From Amycolatopsis sp. (lineage in GTDB: Bacteria; Actinomycetota; Actinomycetes; Mycobacteriales; Pseudonocardiaceae), in the NCBI RefSeq assembly GCF_025464955.1, contig NZ_JAODNM010000059.1:1-49009 (forward strand): a stretch of DNA of 49,009 nucleotides, given 5' to 3'. This document shows, piece by piece, positions 42,426 to 49,009 of this stretch. A program made the translations under genes and the position numbers. Positions within the stretch are counted from its first letter, which is position 1. Every line of letters begins with the position of its first letter. The notes beneath the pieces were generated by a model. That model was not told the origin of the DNA and ran no database searches. It worked only from the letters and a program-made list of their open reading frames with translations.

Positions 42426-43774
42426 GCCCCTACTCCCTCCCGAACCTCGGTGGTGTGCTCGTCGAGGAGGGCGGTGGCGGCCGCGGTACCGCTGCGCGCG
42501 GCGCCCTCCATGGTGGCGGGCCAACCCGTGGCGGTCCACGCGCCGGCGAGGAACAGCCCGCGGGCATAGGTGGTCGCCTGCGGGCGCAACGAGGCCGTGC
42601 CCGGGCTCGGCCGGAAAGTCGCGTGGCGCTCGCGGGTGACGAAGAAGTCGAGGACCTCGGCGTCGGCGGCCTCGGGCAGGAGCGCGAACAGTTCGGGCAG
42701 CATCAGCTCGCGCAGCTCGGCGGTCGGCAGGTCGATCAGGTCGTCCGCCGCGGACAGGGACATCGCGAGGTACTGCCCCGCGGCGAGACCGGACTGCTGG
42801 GTGCGGTCGAAGACCCACTGCACCGGAGTCCGCACGCCGGCCACAAACGGCTGATCGAGCACCCGTCGGTCGAGGACGAGATGGACGTTGACGATCGGCG
42901 AACTGCCGAGCCCGCCGGACCACCCCGGCGGCACGGTGACCGCCCCCTCGGGCAGCAGGTGCTCGGCCGCCACCGGTGGCACGGCCACGATGACCTGATC
43001 GAAATCGGCGTCGTGGCCGTCGAGCCCGACCCGCCAACCGTCGTCGCGCCGCTCGATCGCCCGGACCTTCGCGCCGGTGCGGACGTCGGCCCCGGCCCGC
43101 TCGAGGCAGGCGAGCGCCGGGTCGCCGTGCAGCTCGCGCAGCGGGACCATCGACCAGCCGATGTCGGCGGCGGCCGGGTCGGTGAGCAGGCCCTCCTGGA
43201 ACACCGTCGCCGCCAGGCTCAGCGACGCCTCGTCGGCCGTGGCGTTCAACGTCGCGACGCCGACCAGGTCCCACAGCGCCTCGATCGCGCCGGCGCTCTG
43301 CCCGTGCCGGCGCAGCCAGTCGCCGAACGACTGCCGGTCGGTGGCATCGGCCGCCGGGTCGACGCGCTTCAACGCGAGCGCGGCGAGCGCGAACTTGGCC
43401 CGTTCTCCCGGCCGCAGCGGGCCGTACCGCAGCAGCGAACCGGCGAGATGCAGCGGCGCGGGCAGGTCACCGCGACGCAGCCAGACCGGCGCCTCGGACC
43501 CGGGTGTGCGGATCGGGATCGACAACCGCTGCTGCAGGGCCACCTTGTCCGCGACCCCGAGCCGGTCCAGCAGCGCCAGATACGACGTGCAGCAGCGGAG
43601 GAACACGTGCTGGCCGTTGTCGACCCGAAGATCGCCGCGGGCAAAGGAATAAGTGAGCCCGCCCAGGTGCGGGCGGGCCTCGAAGAGGGTGACCTCGCAG
43701 CCCGCATCAGCGCAGGCGAGTGCCGCGGTGATGCCGGCCAGCCCGCCTCCCACCACCGCTACCCGGCGGGTCAT
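42422..43774 (-). CDS. hpnE: Hydroxysqualene dehydroxylase HpnE
   Basis: 450 residues from ATG 43774, overlapping the hpnD stop as ATGA. FAD-binding amine-oxidase/phytoene-desaturase fold: VAVVGGGLAGITAALACADAG, LFEARPHLGG, DNGQHVFLRCCTSYL, and C-terminal GLFLAGAWTATGWPATMEGA. It reduces hydroxysqualene to squalene in the HpnCDE route, replacing single-enzyme squalene synthase. Length and order agree with the family. Confidence 0.93.
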   Translation of the reverse strand: MTRRVAVVGGGLAGITAALACADAGCEVTLFEARPHLGGLTYSFARGDLRVDNGQHVFLRCCTSYLALLDRLGVADKVALQQRLSIPIRTPGSEAPVWLRRGDLPAPLHLAGSLLRYGPLRPGERAKFALAALALKRVDPAADATDRQSFGDWLRRHGQSAGAIEALWDLVGVATLNATADEASLSLAATVFQEGLLTDPAAADIGWSMVPLRELHGDPALACLERAGADVRTGAKVRAIERRDDGWRVGLDGHDADFDQVIVAVPPVAAEHLLPEGAVTVPPGWSGGLGSSPIVNVHLVLDRRVLDQPFVAGVRTPVQWVFDRTQQSGLAAGQYLAMSLSAADDLIDLPTAELRELMLPELFALLPEAADAEVLDFFVTRERHATFRPSPGTASLRPQATTYARGLFLAGAWTATGWPATMEGAARSGTAAATALLDEHTTEVREGVGA

Positions 43775-44634
43775 CGCGACAGCCCGGCCAGTGAACGAGC
43801 CGCCACAGCCGCCTTCTGCCAGCCGGTCAGCGAGAGCCGCTTGTCGAACACCTGGCTCGGGTCGTCGTCGATGCGGTCGAGCAGCCGCCGGTAGATCCCG
43901 GACATCGCCGTGCACGACGCCGCGCTGCGCCGGTCGAGAAACGGGACGAGCCGATCCCCCTGCGAGTACCACTGCCTCGCCCGCGCGGCACTGTCGTGGA
44001 TCAGCGCGGTCAGCCTGCCGTCCGGGTCGGCCAGCCTGCCGGTTTCGTCCACGACGAGTTCGACGCCGAACCGTTCGAGGTCCCCCTTGGGCAGGTAGGT
44101 CCGCCCGTTGAGCAGGTCCTCCCGGATGTCGCGCAGGATGTTGGTCTGCTGCAGGGCGATGCCGAGCTCGTCGGCGTAGGTGGCGGCGCGGGGGTCGGGC
44201 GGGCGGGTGCCGAAGACGCCGAGACACAGCCTGCCGACCGAACCGGCCACGCACCGGCAGTACTCGACCAAGTCGTCGAAGCGGACGTACTGGCGCCCGG
44301 TCACATCCATCTCGACGCCGTCGAGCAGCTCGTCGAACGCGCCGAGCGGGATCGGGAACCGCCGCGCCGCGTCGGCGACCGCGACGTAGACCGGGTCGGC
44401 GCTCCGGTCCAGGTCGGACAGCGACCGGCGGACCTCCGCCAGCCCGGCGAGCTTCGCTTCGGCGTCCAGCTCGCCGTCGCCGATGTCGTCGACGATCCTG
44501 GCGAGCGCGTACACCGCACACAGTGCGTTCCGTTTGCCCGTGGGCAGCAGCCGGATGCCGTAGTAGAAGTTGCGGGCCTGTTCCCTGGTGATCGATTCAC
44601 ACTGCGCGTAGGCGTCTTGAATGGTGTCACTCAC
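43771..44634 (-). CDS. hpnD: Presqualene diphosphate synthase HpnD
   Basis: 287 residues from GTG 44634, overlapping the hpnC stop as GTGA. Trans-isoprenyl diphosphate synthase fold with Asp motifs ARIVDDIGDGE and LRDIREDLLNGRTYLPKGDL, and YCRCVAGSVGRLCL. Joins two farnesyl diphosphates to presqualene diphosphate, the first step to squalene here. Paralogous to the upstream hpnC. Confidence 0.94.
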   Translation of the reverse strand: MSDTIQDAYAQCESITREQARNFYYGIRLLPTGKRNALCAVYALARIVDDIGDGELDAEAKLAGLAEVRRSLSDLDRSADPVYVAVADAARRFPIPLGAFDELLDGVEMDVTGRQYVRFDDLVEYCRCVAGSVGRLCLGVFGTRPPDPRAATYADELGIALQQTNILRDIREDLLNGRTYLPKGDLERFGVELVVDETGRLADPDGRLTALIHDSAARARQWYSQGDRLVPFLDRRSAASCTAMSGIYRRLLDRIDDDPSQVFDKRLSLTGWQKAAVAARSLAGLSR

Positions 44635-45581
44635 TGCTGCCGGTCTCCCGTCTTCAGCTTGCCGAATTGCAGTTTCCCCAGGTGGCGCAAGACCTCGGAG
44701 CCCCGTGGGTGGGCGGTGGCGGTCAGCACGTCTCCCCCGGTGCGGCGCAGGGCGTCGACGGTGGCGCGGCCTCCCGCGACGAAGCCGGACACCGCCAGCC
44801 GGCCCCAGCCGTGCAGCAGCCGGACCAGCGGCGCGCCGGAGTCGAGCAGATCGGCGGCACGATCGATCTCGAACCGCATCAGGTTGCGTAAGGCCGGGGA
44901 CGCGGTGGGTTCGTCAAGGTCGCTCTCGGCGACGCCGAACTCGGCGAGGTCCTCCTGCGGCAGGTAGATGCGCCCCGCCCGGCGGTCCTCGGCGATGTCC
45001 TGCCAGTGCTCGATCAGTTGCAGGGCGGTGCAGACGCGGTCCGACAGCTGGTCGGCGACCGGGTCGCGGACGTCGACAAGCGCGAGCACGATCCGGCCGA
45101 CCGGGTCCGCCGACAACGTGCAGTACGCACGCAAGTCGGCGTAGGTGGCGTAGCGGGTGACGTGCTGATCCTGCAGGTTGGCGTCGACGAGCCGCTGGAA
45201 CGGTTCGCGGTCCAGCCGGCCGCCCCGCACGGTCGGGACCAGCCGTTGTACTGCCGGGTGTGTGGGAGCGCCGCCTTCCCACGCGATCTTCAGATCGACG
45301 GAAAACGCCTCGAGCTGGGCGACGCGGTCCCCCGGCACTTCGTCGCCGAGGTCGTCGATGACCCTCGCGACGTCGTAGACGGCGACAAGATCGTTGCGCA
45401 GGCGCTTCGGCAGCACCCGCAGGGCGACGGGAAAGTTCTCCGCACGTTGTTTTTCGAGCAAAGCCTGGTGGTCCGGAGCGTCCTTTTCAGACGAAGTGGA
45501 TCTCACCGGAGTCAGTCTGGTCCGCCCGGATGGGCGGTTTCTGCAACCTGGAGGAAGATTTTCGGCAGTTCGACTTGTCAC
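44631..45581 (-). CDS. hpnC: Hydroxysqualene synthase HpnC
   Basis: Up to 316 residues from GTG 45581; family homology begins near ENFPVALRVLP at about residue 48, so an internal start cannot be excluded and no start has a strong ribosome-binding site. Motifs: ARVIDDLGDEV, IEHWQDIAEDRRAGRIYLPQ, YCTLSADPVGRIVL. Converts presqualene diphosphate to hydroxysqualene for HpnE. First gene of the operon; each following gene overlaps the previous stop by 1-4 nt or lies 2 nt away. Divergent from the PucR gene over 71 bp. Confidence 0.93.
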   Translation of the reverse strand: MTSRTAENLPPGCRNRPSGRTRLTPVRSTSSEKDAPDHQALLEKQRAENFPVALRVLPKRLRNDLVAVYDVARVIDDLGDEVPGDRVAQLEAFSVDLKIAWEGGAPTHPAVQRLVPTVRGGRLDREPFQRLVDANLQDQHVTRYATYADLRAYCTLSADPVGRIVLALVDVRDPVADQLSDRVCTALQLIEHWQDIAEDRRAGRIYLPQEDLAEFGVAESDLDEPTASPALRNLMRFEIDRAADLLDSGAPLVRLLHGWGRLAVSGFVAGGRATVDALRRTGGDVLTATAHPRGSEVLRHLGKLQFGKLKTGDRQQ

Positions 45582-45652
45582 GAACAGACAAAGGCGCGCA
45601 ACGATAGGGGCTGGACATGCCGTAGGAACGCTACGGAAGGACGAACCCGGAC
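45582..45652. promoter_or_regulatory. Divergent control region of hopanoid operon and PucR regulator
   Basis: 71 bp between the hpnC start and the PucR-type gene must contain promoters for both. It is A/G-rich on the forward strand (cgaacagacaaagg). No clear operator symmetry could be picked out by eye. Confidence 0.4.
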
Positions 45653-46852
45653 ATGAGACCAGACCATGAGATCACTCGACTGGGCGATCTCGAACCCATC
45701 GTGGTCAACCGCCTACCGGCCATCCTCGGAGAGGTCCGGGACCTGCTCGGCGAGCAGCATCCCGACTACGCCGCCTTCCTCGCCGAAGAATTCGACGAAG
45801 TCGTCACCGCCAGCCAAGGTTTCGTGCACCGCCTGATCAGCCTCGCCGAACAACCCGAAGAACGGTTCCCCGACCTCGAGCCCGGCGTCGAACAGGTCGT
45901 GTTCGAGGAGATCGGGCGTGTCCAGTACCGGCAGGGCCGCGACGTCACCAGCCTGCTCTCGGCCTACAGGATGGGCGCTCGGGTCGCCTGGCGGCACGTC
46001 TCGGAGACCGCGCTCGGCCTCGACGTCCAGGCGGAGGCGTTTGCCTCGCTCGCGTCCACCGTCTTCGCCATCGTCGACCAGCTCTCCGAAGCGTCCCTGC
46101 GTGGCTACCTGCTCGAACAGGCCGACGCCGTCCGCACCCAGGAGCGGCTGCGCGACGAGCTCACCGAGCTGCTGCTGTCCGACCGCGCGGACATGGCCAC
46201 GGTGCGCGCGGCGGCCGTCCTCGCGCGGTGGACCATCCCCCGGTCCGCCGCGGTCGTCCTCGTCGACCAGGACAACGAGCTCGGGCGCGCGCTGCTCGCC
46301 CGGCTGGACGACACATGCCTGCGGCTGCGGCGGCCAGGCGTCCTCGTCACCGTCGTTCCCGATCCGTCGGGACCGGGCCGTCGGGCCTGGCTCGCGCGGG
46401 CGCTGCGCGGCGCCGGCGCCGTGGTCGGCGCGTCGGTCCCCGTCGGCAGGCTGCCCGCCAGCCTGCGCATCGCCGAGGTCACCGCGCGACTCCGCCGCGA
46501 CCACCTGCTGTCCGACGACCCGGTGTTCGCCGACGAACACCTCGACGCGATCATCGTCCACCGCGACGACAGGCTGCTCGACGCGTTGCGGCGGCGAAGC
46601 CTGGCTCCGCTCGACGAGCTGAGCGAGTCCTCCCGCGAGCGGCTGTCGACGACGTTGACGTCCTGGCTGCGGCACCTGGGCGACCGCAAGGCCATCGCCG
46701 AGGAGCTGCACATCCACCCACAGACCGTCCGGTACCGGATGGGGCAGCTGCACACCCTGTTCGGCCCGTCGCTCGACGACCCGTCCACGCGCGCGACCCT
46801 CATGCTCGCCCTCAACTGGGGTCCCGCCGGCCAGCAACCCGAGGTCGACTAG
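45653..46852 (+). CDS. PucR-type transcriptional regulator, candidate hopanoid regulator
   Basis: 399 residues from ATG 45653, with GGAAGGA about 12 bases upstream. The C-terminal HTH_30 domain is clear: LSTTLTSWLRHLGDRKAIAEEL followed by HPQTVRYRMGQLHTLFGP. The middle has a GGDEF-like CdaR region (AAVVLVDQDNELG, VPVGRLPASLRIAEV). The N-terminal region is helical (FLAEEFDEVVTASQGFVHRL, RQGRDVTSLLSAYRMGARVAW). Its divergence from the hopanoid operon makes regulation of that operon likely. The stop overlaps the convergent SDR stop (CTAG). Confidence 0.88.
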   Translation: MRPDHEITRLGDLEPIVVNRLPAILGEVRDLLGEQHPDYAAFLAEEFDEVVTASQGFVHRLISLAEQPEERFPDLEPGVEQVVFEEIGRVQYRQGRDVTSLLSAYRMGARVAWRHVSETALGLDVQAEAFASLASTVFAIVDQLSEASLRGYLLEQADAVRTQERLRDELTELLLSDRADMATVRAAAVLARWTIPRSAAVVLVDQDNELGRALLARLDDTCLRLRRPGVLVTVVPDPSGPGRRAWLARALRGAGAVVGASVPVGRLPASLRIAEVTARLRRDHLLSDDPVFADEHLDAIIVHRDDRLLDALRRRSLAPLDELSESSRERLSTTLTSWLRHLGDRKAIAEELHIHPQTVRYRMGQLHTLFGPSLDDPSTRATLMLALNWGPAGQQPEVD

Positions 46853-47604
46853 CCGGCGGCGCCGAAGCGGGTAGCCAAGGCGCGATAGAGGCCGGGTGCA
46901 ACGCCGCGCAGGGCGACCGGGACGCGCAGCCAGCGCGGGACGTAGAAGTCGCCGTCGGCGGTGACCGCCCGGACCACGGCGGCGGCGACCCGGTCCGCGG
47001 GCACGGGACGAGGGCTGCTCCGGCCGTACGGACGTCCGCGCCGCTCGAAGAACGCCGTCTGGACCACGCCCGGCACCACCACGGCTATCCCGACCCCGGT
47101 GCCGTGCAGTTCGAAGCGGAGGCTGTCGGCGAACGCGTCGACCCCGGCCTTGGTGGCGGCGTACACGGCCTCGCCCGCGACGCCGGTGCGTCCGGCGATC
47201 GAGGTCACGAAGACCACCCGGCCGCTGCCCCTGGCCAGCATGTCCGGCACCAGCGCACGAGTCAGCTCGAGCGGGGCCACGAGGTTGACCGCGACCAGCC
47301 GCGTGAGATCGGCCGCGGGCATTTCGGGCAGCGGCCCGGCCCAGCCGAGCCCGGCGTTGTTGACCAGGACGTCGACCTGCCCCGACACCTCCAGCGCCCG
47401 CTCGGCGAGCGCCCGCGCCGCACCCGGCTCAGCGAGCTCGCCGACCAGGACCGTTCCGCCCGTCTCGGTGGCCAACGCCTTGAGCCGATCCTGGTCACGG
47501 CCGTGCAGGACGACGTGCGCCCCGGCAGCCGCGAGCCGGCGCGCGGTGTCCGCGCCGATCCCCGAGGAGGCCCCGGTGACCAGCGCGGTAAGCCTCTCGA
47601 CCAT
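46849..47604 (-). CDS. Short-chain dehydrogenase (SDR)
   Basis: 251 residues from ATG 47604 with GGGAG six bases upstream; the open frame to 47646 adds only a Pro-rich lead. TALVTGASSGIGADTARRLA, VLVNNAGLGWAGPL, and YAATKAGVDAFADSL with the Tyr-Lys pair. The C-terminal RGVAPGLYRALATRFG is amphipathic and may touch the membrane. Convergent with the PucR gene; relation to hopanoids is unproven. Confidence 0.87.
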   Translation of the reverse strand: MVERLTALVTGASSGIGADTARRLAAAGAHVVLHGRDQDRLKALATETGGTVLVGELAEPGAARALAERALEVSGQVDVLVNNAGLGWAGPLPEMPAADLTRLVAVNLVAPLELTRALVPDMLARGSGRVVFVTSIAGRTGVAGEAVYAATKAGVDAFADSLRFELHGTGVGIAVVVPGVVQTAFFERRGRPYGRSSPRPVPADRVAAAVVRAVTADGDFYVPRWLRVPVALRGVAPGLYRALATRFGAAG

Positions 47605-47650
47605 TCGGACTCCCTCACATGGTGTGCTGGGAACCTTAGGCGACAAGGCT

Positions 47651-47945
47651 CCGGTTTACCGCAGCAAGGACCGGGGCGGGTTGGAGTTCGTGGAGCGGAT
47701 CTTGAGGCCTGTTCCGTTTCGCGAGTGGGGTGCGGTGAAAGGGACTTTTCTTGCAGTGACCGCACGGATAACACCGTTCGCACTTCGCCACTCACGTTAA
47801 GCAACCGGCCTTGTCATCGTGGTGCATCAGTGAGTGAAGCGGCAAGCAGTTGCAGGAGGCGAGCGGGCGCATTTTGTTGCTATGGCAGGCTTTCCGAATA
47901 ACCGACGACTACGTTCCGCGATAACATCTATCACCTGACCGTGTT
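47651..47945. repeat. Upstream region of HNH copy 2, inverted repeat of the copy 1 upstream region
   Basis: No gene. Homology with copy 1 begins at ccggtttaccgcagcaagga (47651) and continues with indels to the start codon. Shared blocks include ttaagcaaccggccttgtca near 47798 and cctgaccgtgtt near 47935. This extends the duplicated unit well upstream of the coding sequence. Confidence 0.75.
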
Positions 47946-47974
47946 TCGAATAAACGTTCGATCCGTAGTAGAAT
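47946..47974 (+). promoter_or_regulatory. Leaderless promoter with SOS-box-like site, HNH copy 2
   Basis: TCGAAT-AAAC-GTTCGA (47946-47961) differs from the actinobacterial LexA consensus TCGAAC-N4-GTTCGA at one position. The -10 hexamer TAGAAT (47969-47974) ends 6 nt before GTG 47981, the spacing expected for a leaderless start. SOS control of some mycobacterial 13E12 genes is established knowledge. Confidence 0.6.
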
Positions 47975-47980
47975 AAAGGA

Positions 47981-49009
47981 GTGCCCAGCGTAACGACCAC
48001 CCTCCCCGATCCCGCCGATATCCGGCGTGCCGATCCGGCGACGCTGGTCGAGTACGCCCGCGTGATCACCCGGGAAATGAACCGGTACACCGCGCTGCTG
48101 GGTCTCGTGGTCACCAAGACCGAGACCGACGGTATCAAGGCGACTCATCAGTACAACTCGGCGGTGCAGTGGCTGATGCATACGACGGGGATGGCCGAGC
48201 CCGCGGCGCGTCAGATCGTGGTCCGTGCCCGCGGCACCAACTCCTTGTACACCATCGACGGGACAGAGATCCCCGGTGTCGCACCCCTGACCGGGCTCGC
48301 CGCACTGGCCGGTGTCCTCACCCCCGCGCATGTGGACGTGATCGTGAAGACGATGACGGCGATGCCTGCGACGGTGTCGGAGGAGGATCGGGTGGCCGCG
48401 GAGAAAATCCTCATCGGTGTGGCCCGGGCTGCGTCCCCGGTCGAGGTGAAGAAAGCCGGCGACCGGATCCTGGACACGGTGGATCCGGATGGGCCGGAGC
48501 CGAAGGATCCGCCGGAGAGACCGGAGCGGGAGTTGGCGTTCCAGGAACACCGCGACAGCTCCGCGACACTCAAAGGCAAGCTGGACAACGTGGCCTACGC
48601 CCAGTTGCGGGCCGCGTTGGATCCGTTGGCGAAGCCGCACTCGACGAAAGAGGAAGGCCGCGACACCCGCAGCCAATGGGAACGCCACGCCGACGCTCTC
48701 GTCGACCTGGTCCGTCTCGCCATGACCGTCGACGAGATCCCGACCCACGGTGGTGACCGGGTGCATGTGGCGGTCACCGTGGACTACGAAACACTGAAGT
48801 CCGGCATCGGAACGGCGATGCTCGACTATGGCGGCGTGATCACCGCCGCCGAAGCGCGGATGTTGGCGTGTGACTGCAAGGTGATCCCCGCTGTTCTCGG
48901 GACCGAGAGCGAGCAGATGGATCTGGGGCGGTCCAAGAGAATCATCACCACAGGGCAACGGCGAAGACTCGTCATGAGAGACCGCGGATGCGCCTTTCCC
49001 GGTTGCAAC
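47981..49009 (+). CDS. DUF222 / HNH endonuclease (13E12 repeat family), copy 2, truncated by window edge
   Basis: 343 residues are visible from GTG 47981, reaching GCAFPGCN at the start of the HNH fold before the window ends. AAGGA lies directly against the GTG, too close to act as a normal ribosome-binding site. Most differences from copy 1 are conservative (for example Leu/Val, Ala/Thr), with one variable patch near residues 144-152. Orientation is opposite to copy 1. Intact as far as seen; the catalytic half lies outside the window. Confidence 0.9.
   Translation, partial: MPSVTTTLPDPADIRRADPATLVEYARVITREMNRYTALLGLVVTKTETDGIKATHQYNSAVQWLMHTTGMAEPAARQIVVRARGTNSLYTIDGTEIPGVAPLTGLAALAGVLTPAHVDVIVKTMTAMPATVSEEDRVAAEKILIGVARAASPVEVKKAGDRILDTVDPDGPEPKDPPERPERELAFQEHRDSSATLKGKLDNVAYAQLRAALDPLAKPHSTKEEGRDTRSQWERHADALVDLVRLAMTVDEIPTHGGDRVHVAVTVDYETLKSGIGTAMLDYGGVITAAEARMLACDCKVIPAVLGTESEQMDLGRSKRIITTGQRRRLVMRDRGCAFPGCN

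Overview
This 49 kb window is high-GC actinobacterial chromosome with strong third-position G/C bias, many GTG starts, 4-nt ATGA-type gene overlaps, SARP/AfsR, XRE-DUF397 and DUF222-HNH families, and a squalene-type hopanoid operon. The mix points to Pseudonocardiaceae, most likely Amycolatopsis or a close relative. That assignment is inference from gene content; there is no rRNA in the window.

Layout. (1) 1-1.85 kb: left-edge gene fragment, a frameshifted remnant, and a short-chain dehydrogenase whose start abuts a perfect 18-bp inverted repeat. (2) 1.87-8.77 kb: a large secreted beta-helix/carbohydrate-binding protein, divergent from a signalling operon of two membrane Ser/Thr kinases (one with a PQQ propeller, one with an MmpS-like outer domain) and an FHA protein. 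(3) 8.8-10.6 kb: small and decayed genes and palindromic intergenic repeats. (4) 10.6-12.2 kb: first DUF222-HNH gene, nearly identical to a second copy at 47.98 kb to the window end. The two copies and their upstream regions form an inverted repeat enclosing about 35 kb. (5) 12.2-17.95 kb: a giant RecB-nuclease/helicase, a Cys-rich small protein, a nucleotidyltransferase, a DUF899 protein and a YCII protein. (6) 17.96-26.4 kb: a divergent catabolic module. One arm has two tandem SMP-30 lactonases, an SDR and a PLP aldolase; the other has an aldehyde dehydrogenase, a class II aldolase and an MFS transporter, followed by a convergent TetR. (7) 26.5-36.6 kb: hydrolase, LuxR-type regulator, SARP/AfsR-like ATPase regulator, a DUF397 gene and broken XRE partner, methyltransferase, an ABC-2-like membrane protein, an ATPase remnant, DinB, and a translationally coupled TetR-P450 pair. 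(8) 36.97-45.58 kb: a seven-gene, fully coupled hopanoid operon (hpnC, hpnD, hpnE, polyprenyl diphosphate synthase, shc, an HpnG-IspH fusion, hpnH), divergent from a PucR-type regulator. (9) 46.85-49.0 kb: an SDR and the second HNH copy.

How it works together. The hopanoid operon makes farnesyl diphosphate (polyprenyl synthase), converts it to squalene (HpnC/D/E), cyclises it (Shc), attaches an adenosyl side chain (HpnH) and trims it (HpnG domain). The fused IspH domain would supply isoprenoid precursor. The catabolic module looks like uptake, lactone hydrolysis, oxidation and retro-aldol cleavage of an unidentified polyhydroxy or amino-sugar-like substrate. The kinase/FHA operon is a phospho-signalling unit with two different extracytoplasmic sensor domains. 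Several remnants, including a truncated XRE gene and an internally deleted ATPase, mark 30.7-33.9 kb as a recombination-prone stretch. No tRNA, rRNA, CRISPR array, transposase or phage genes were recognised.
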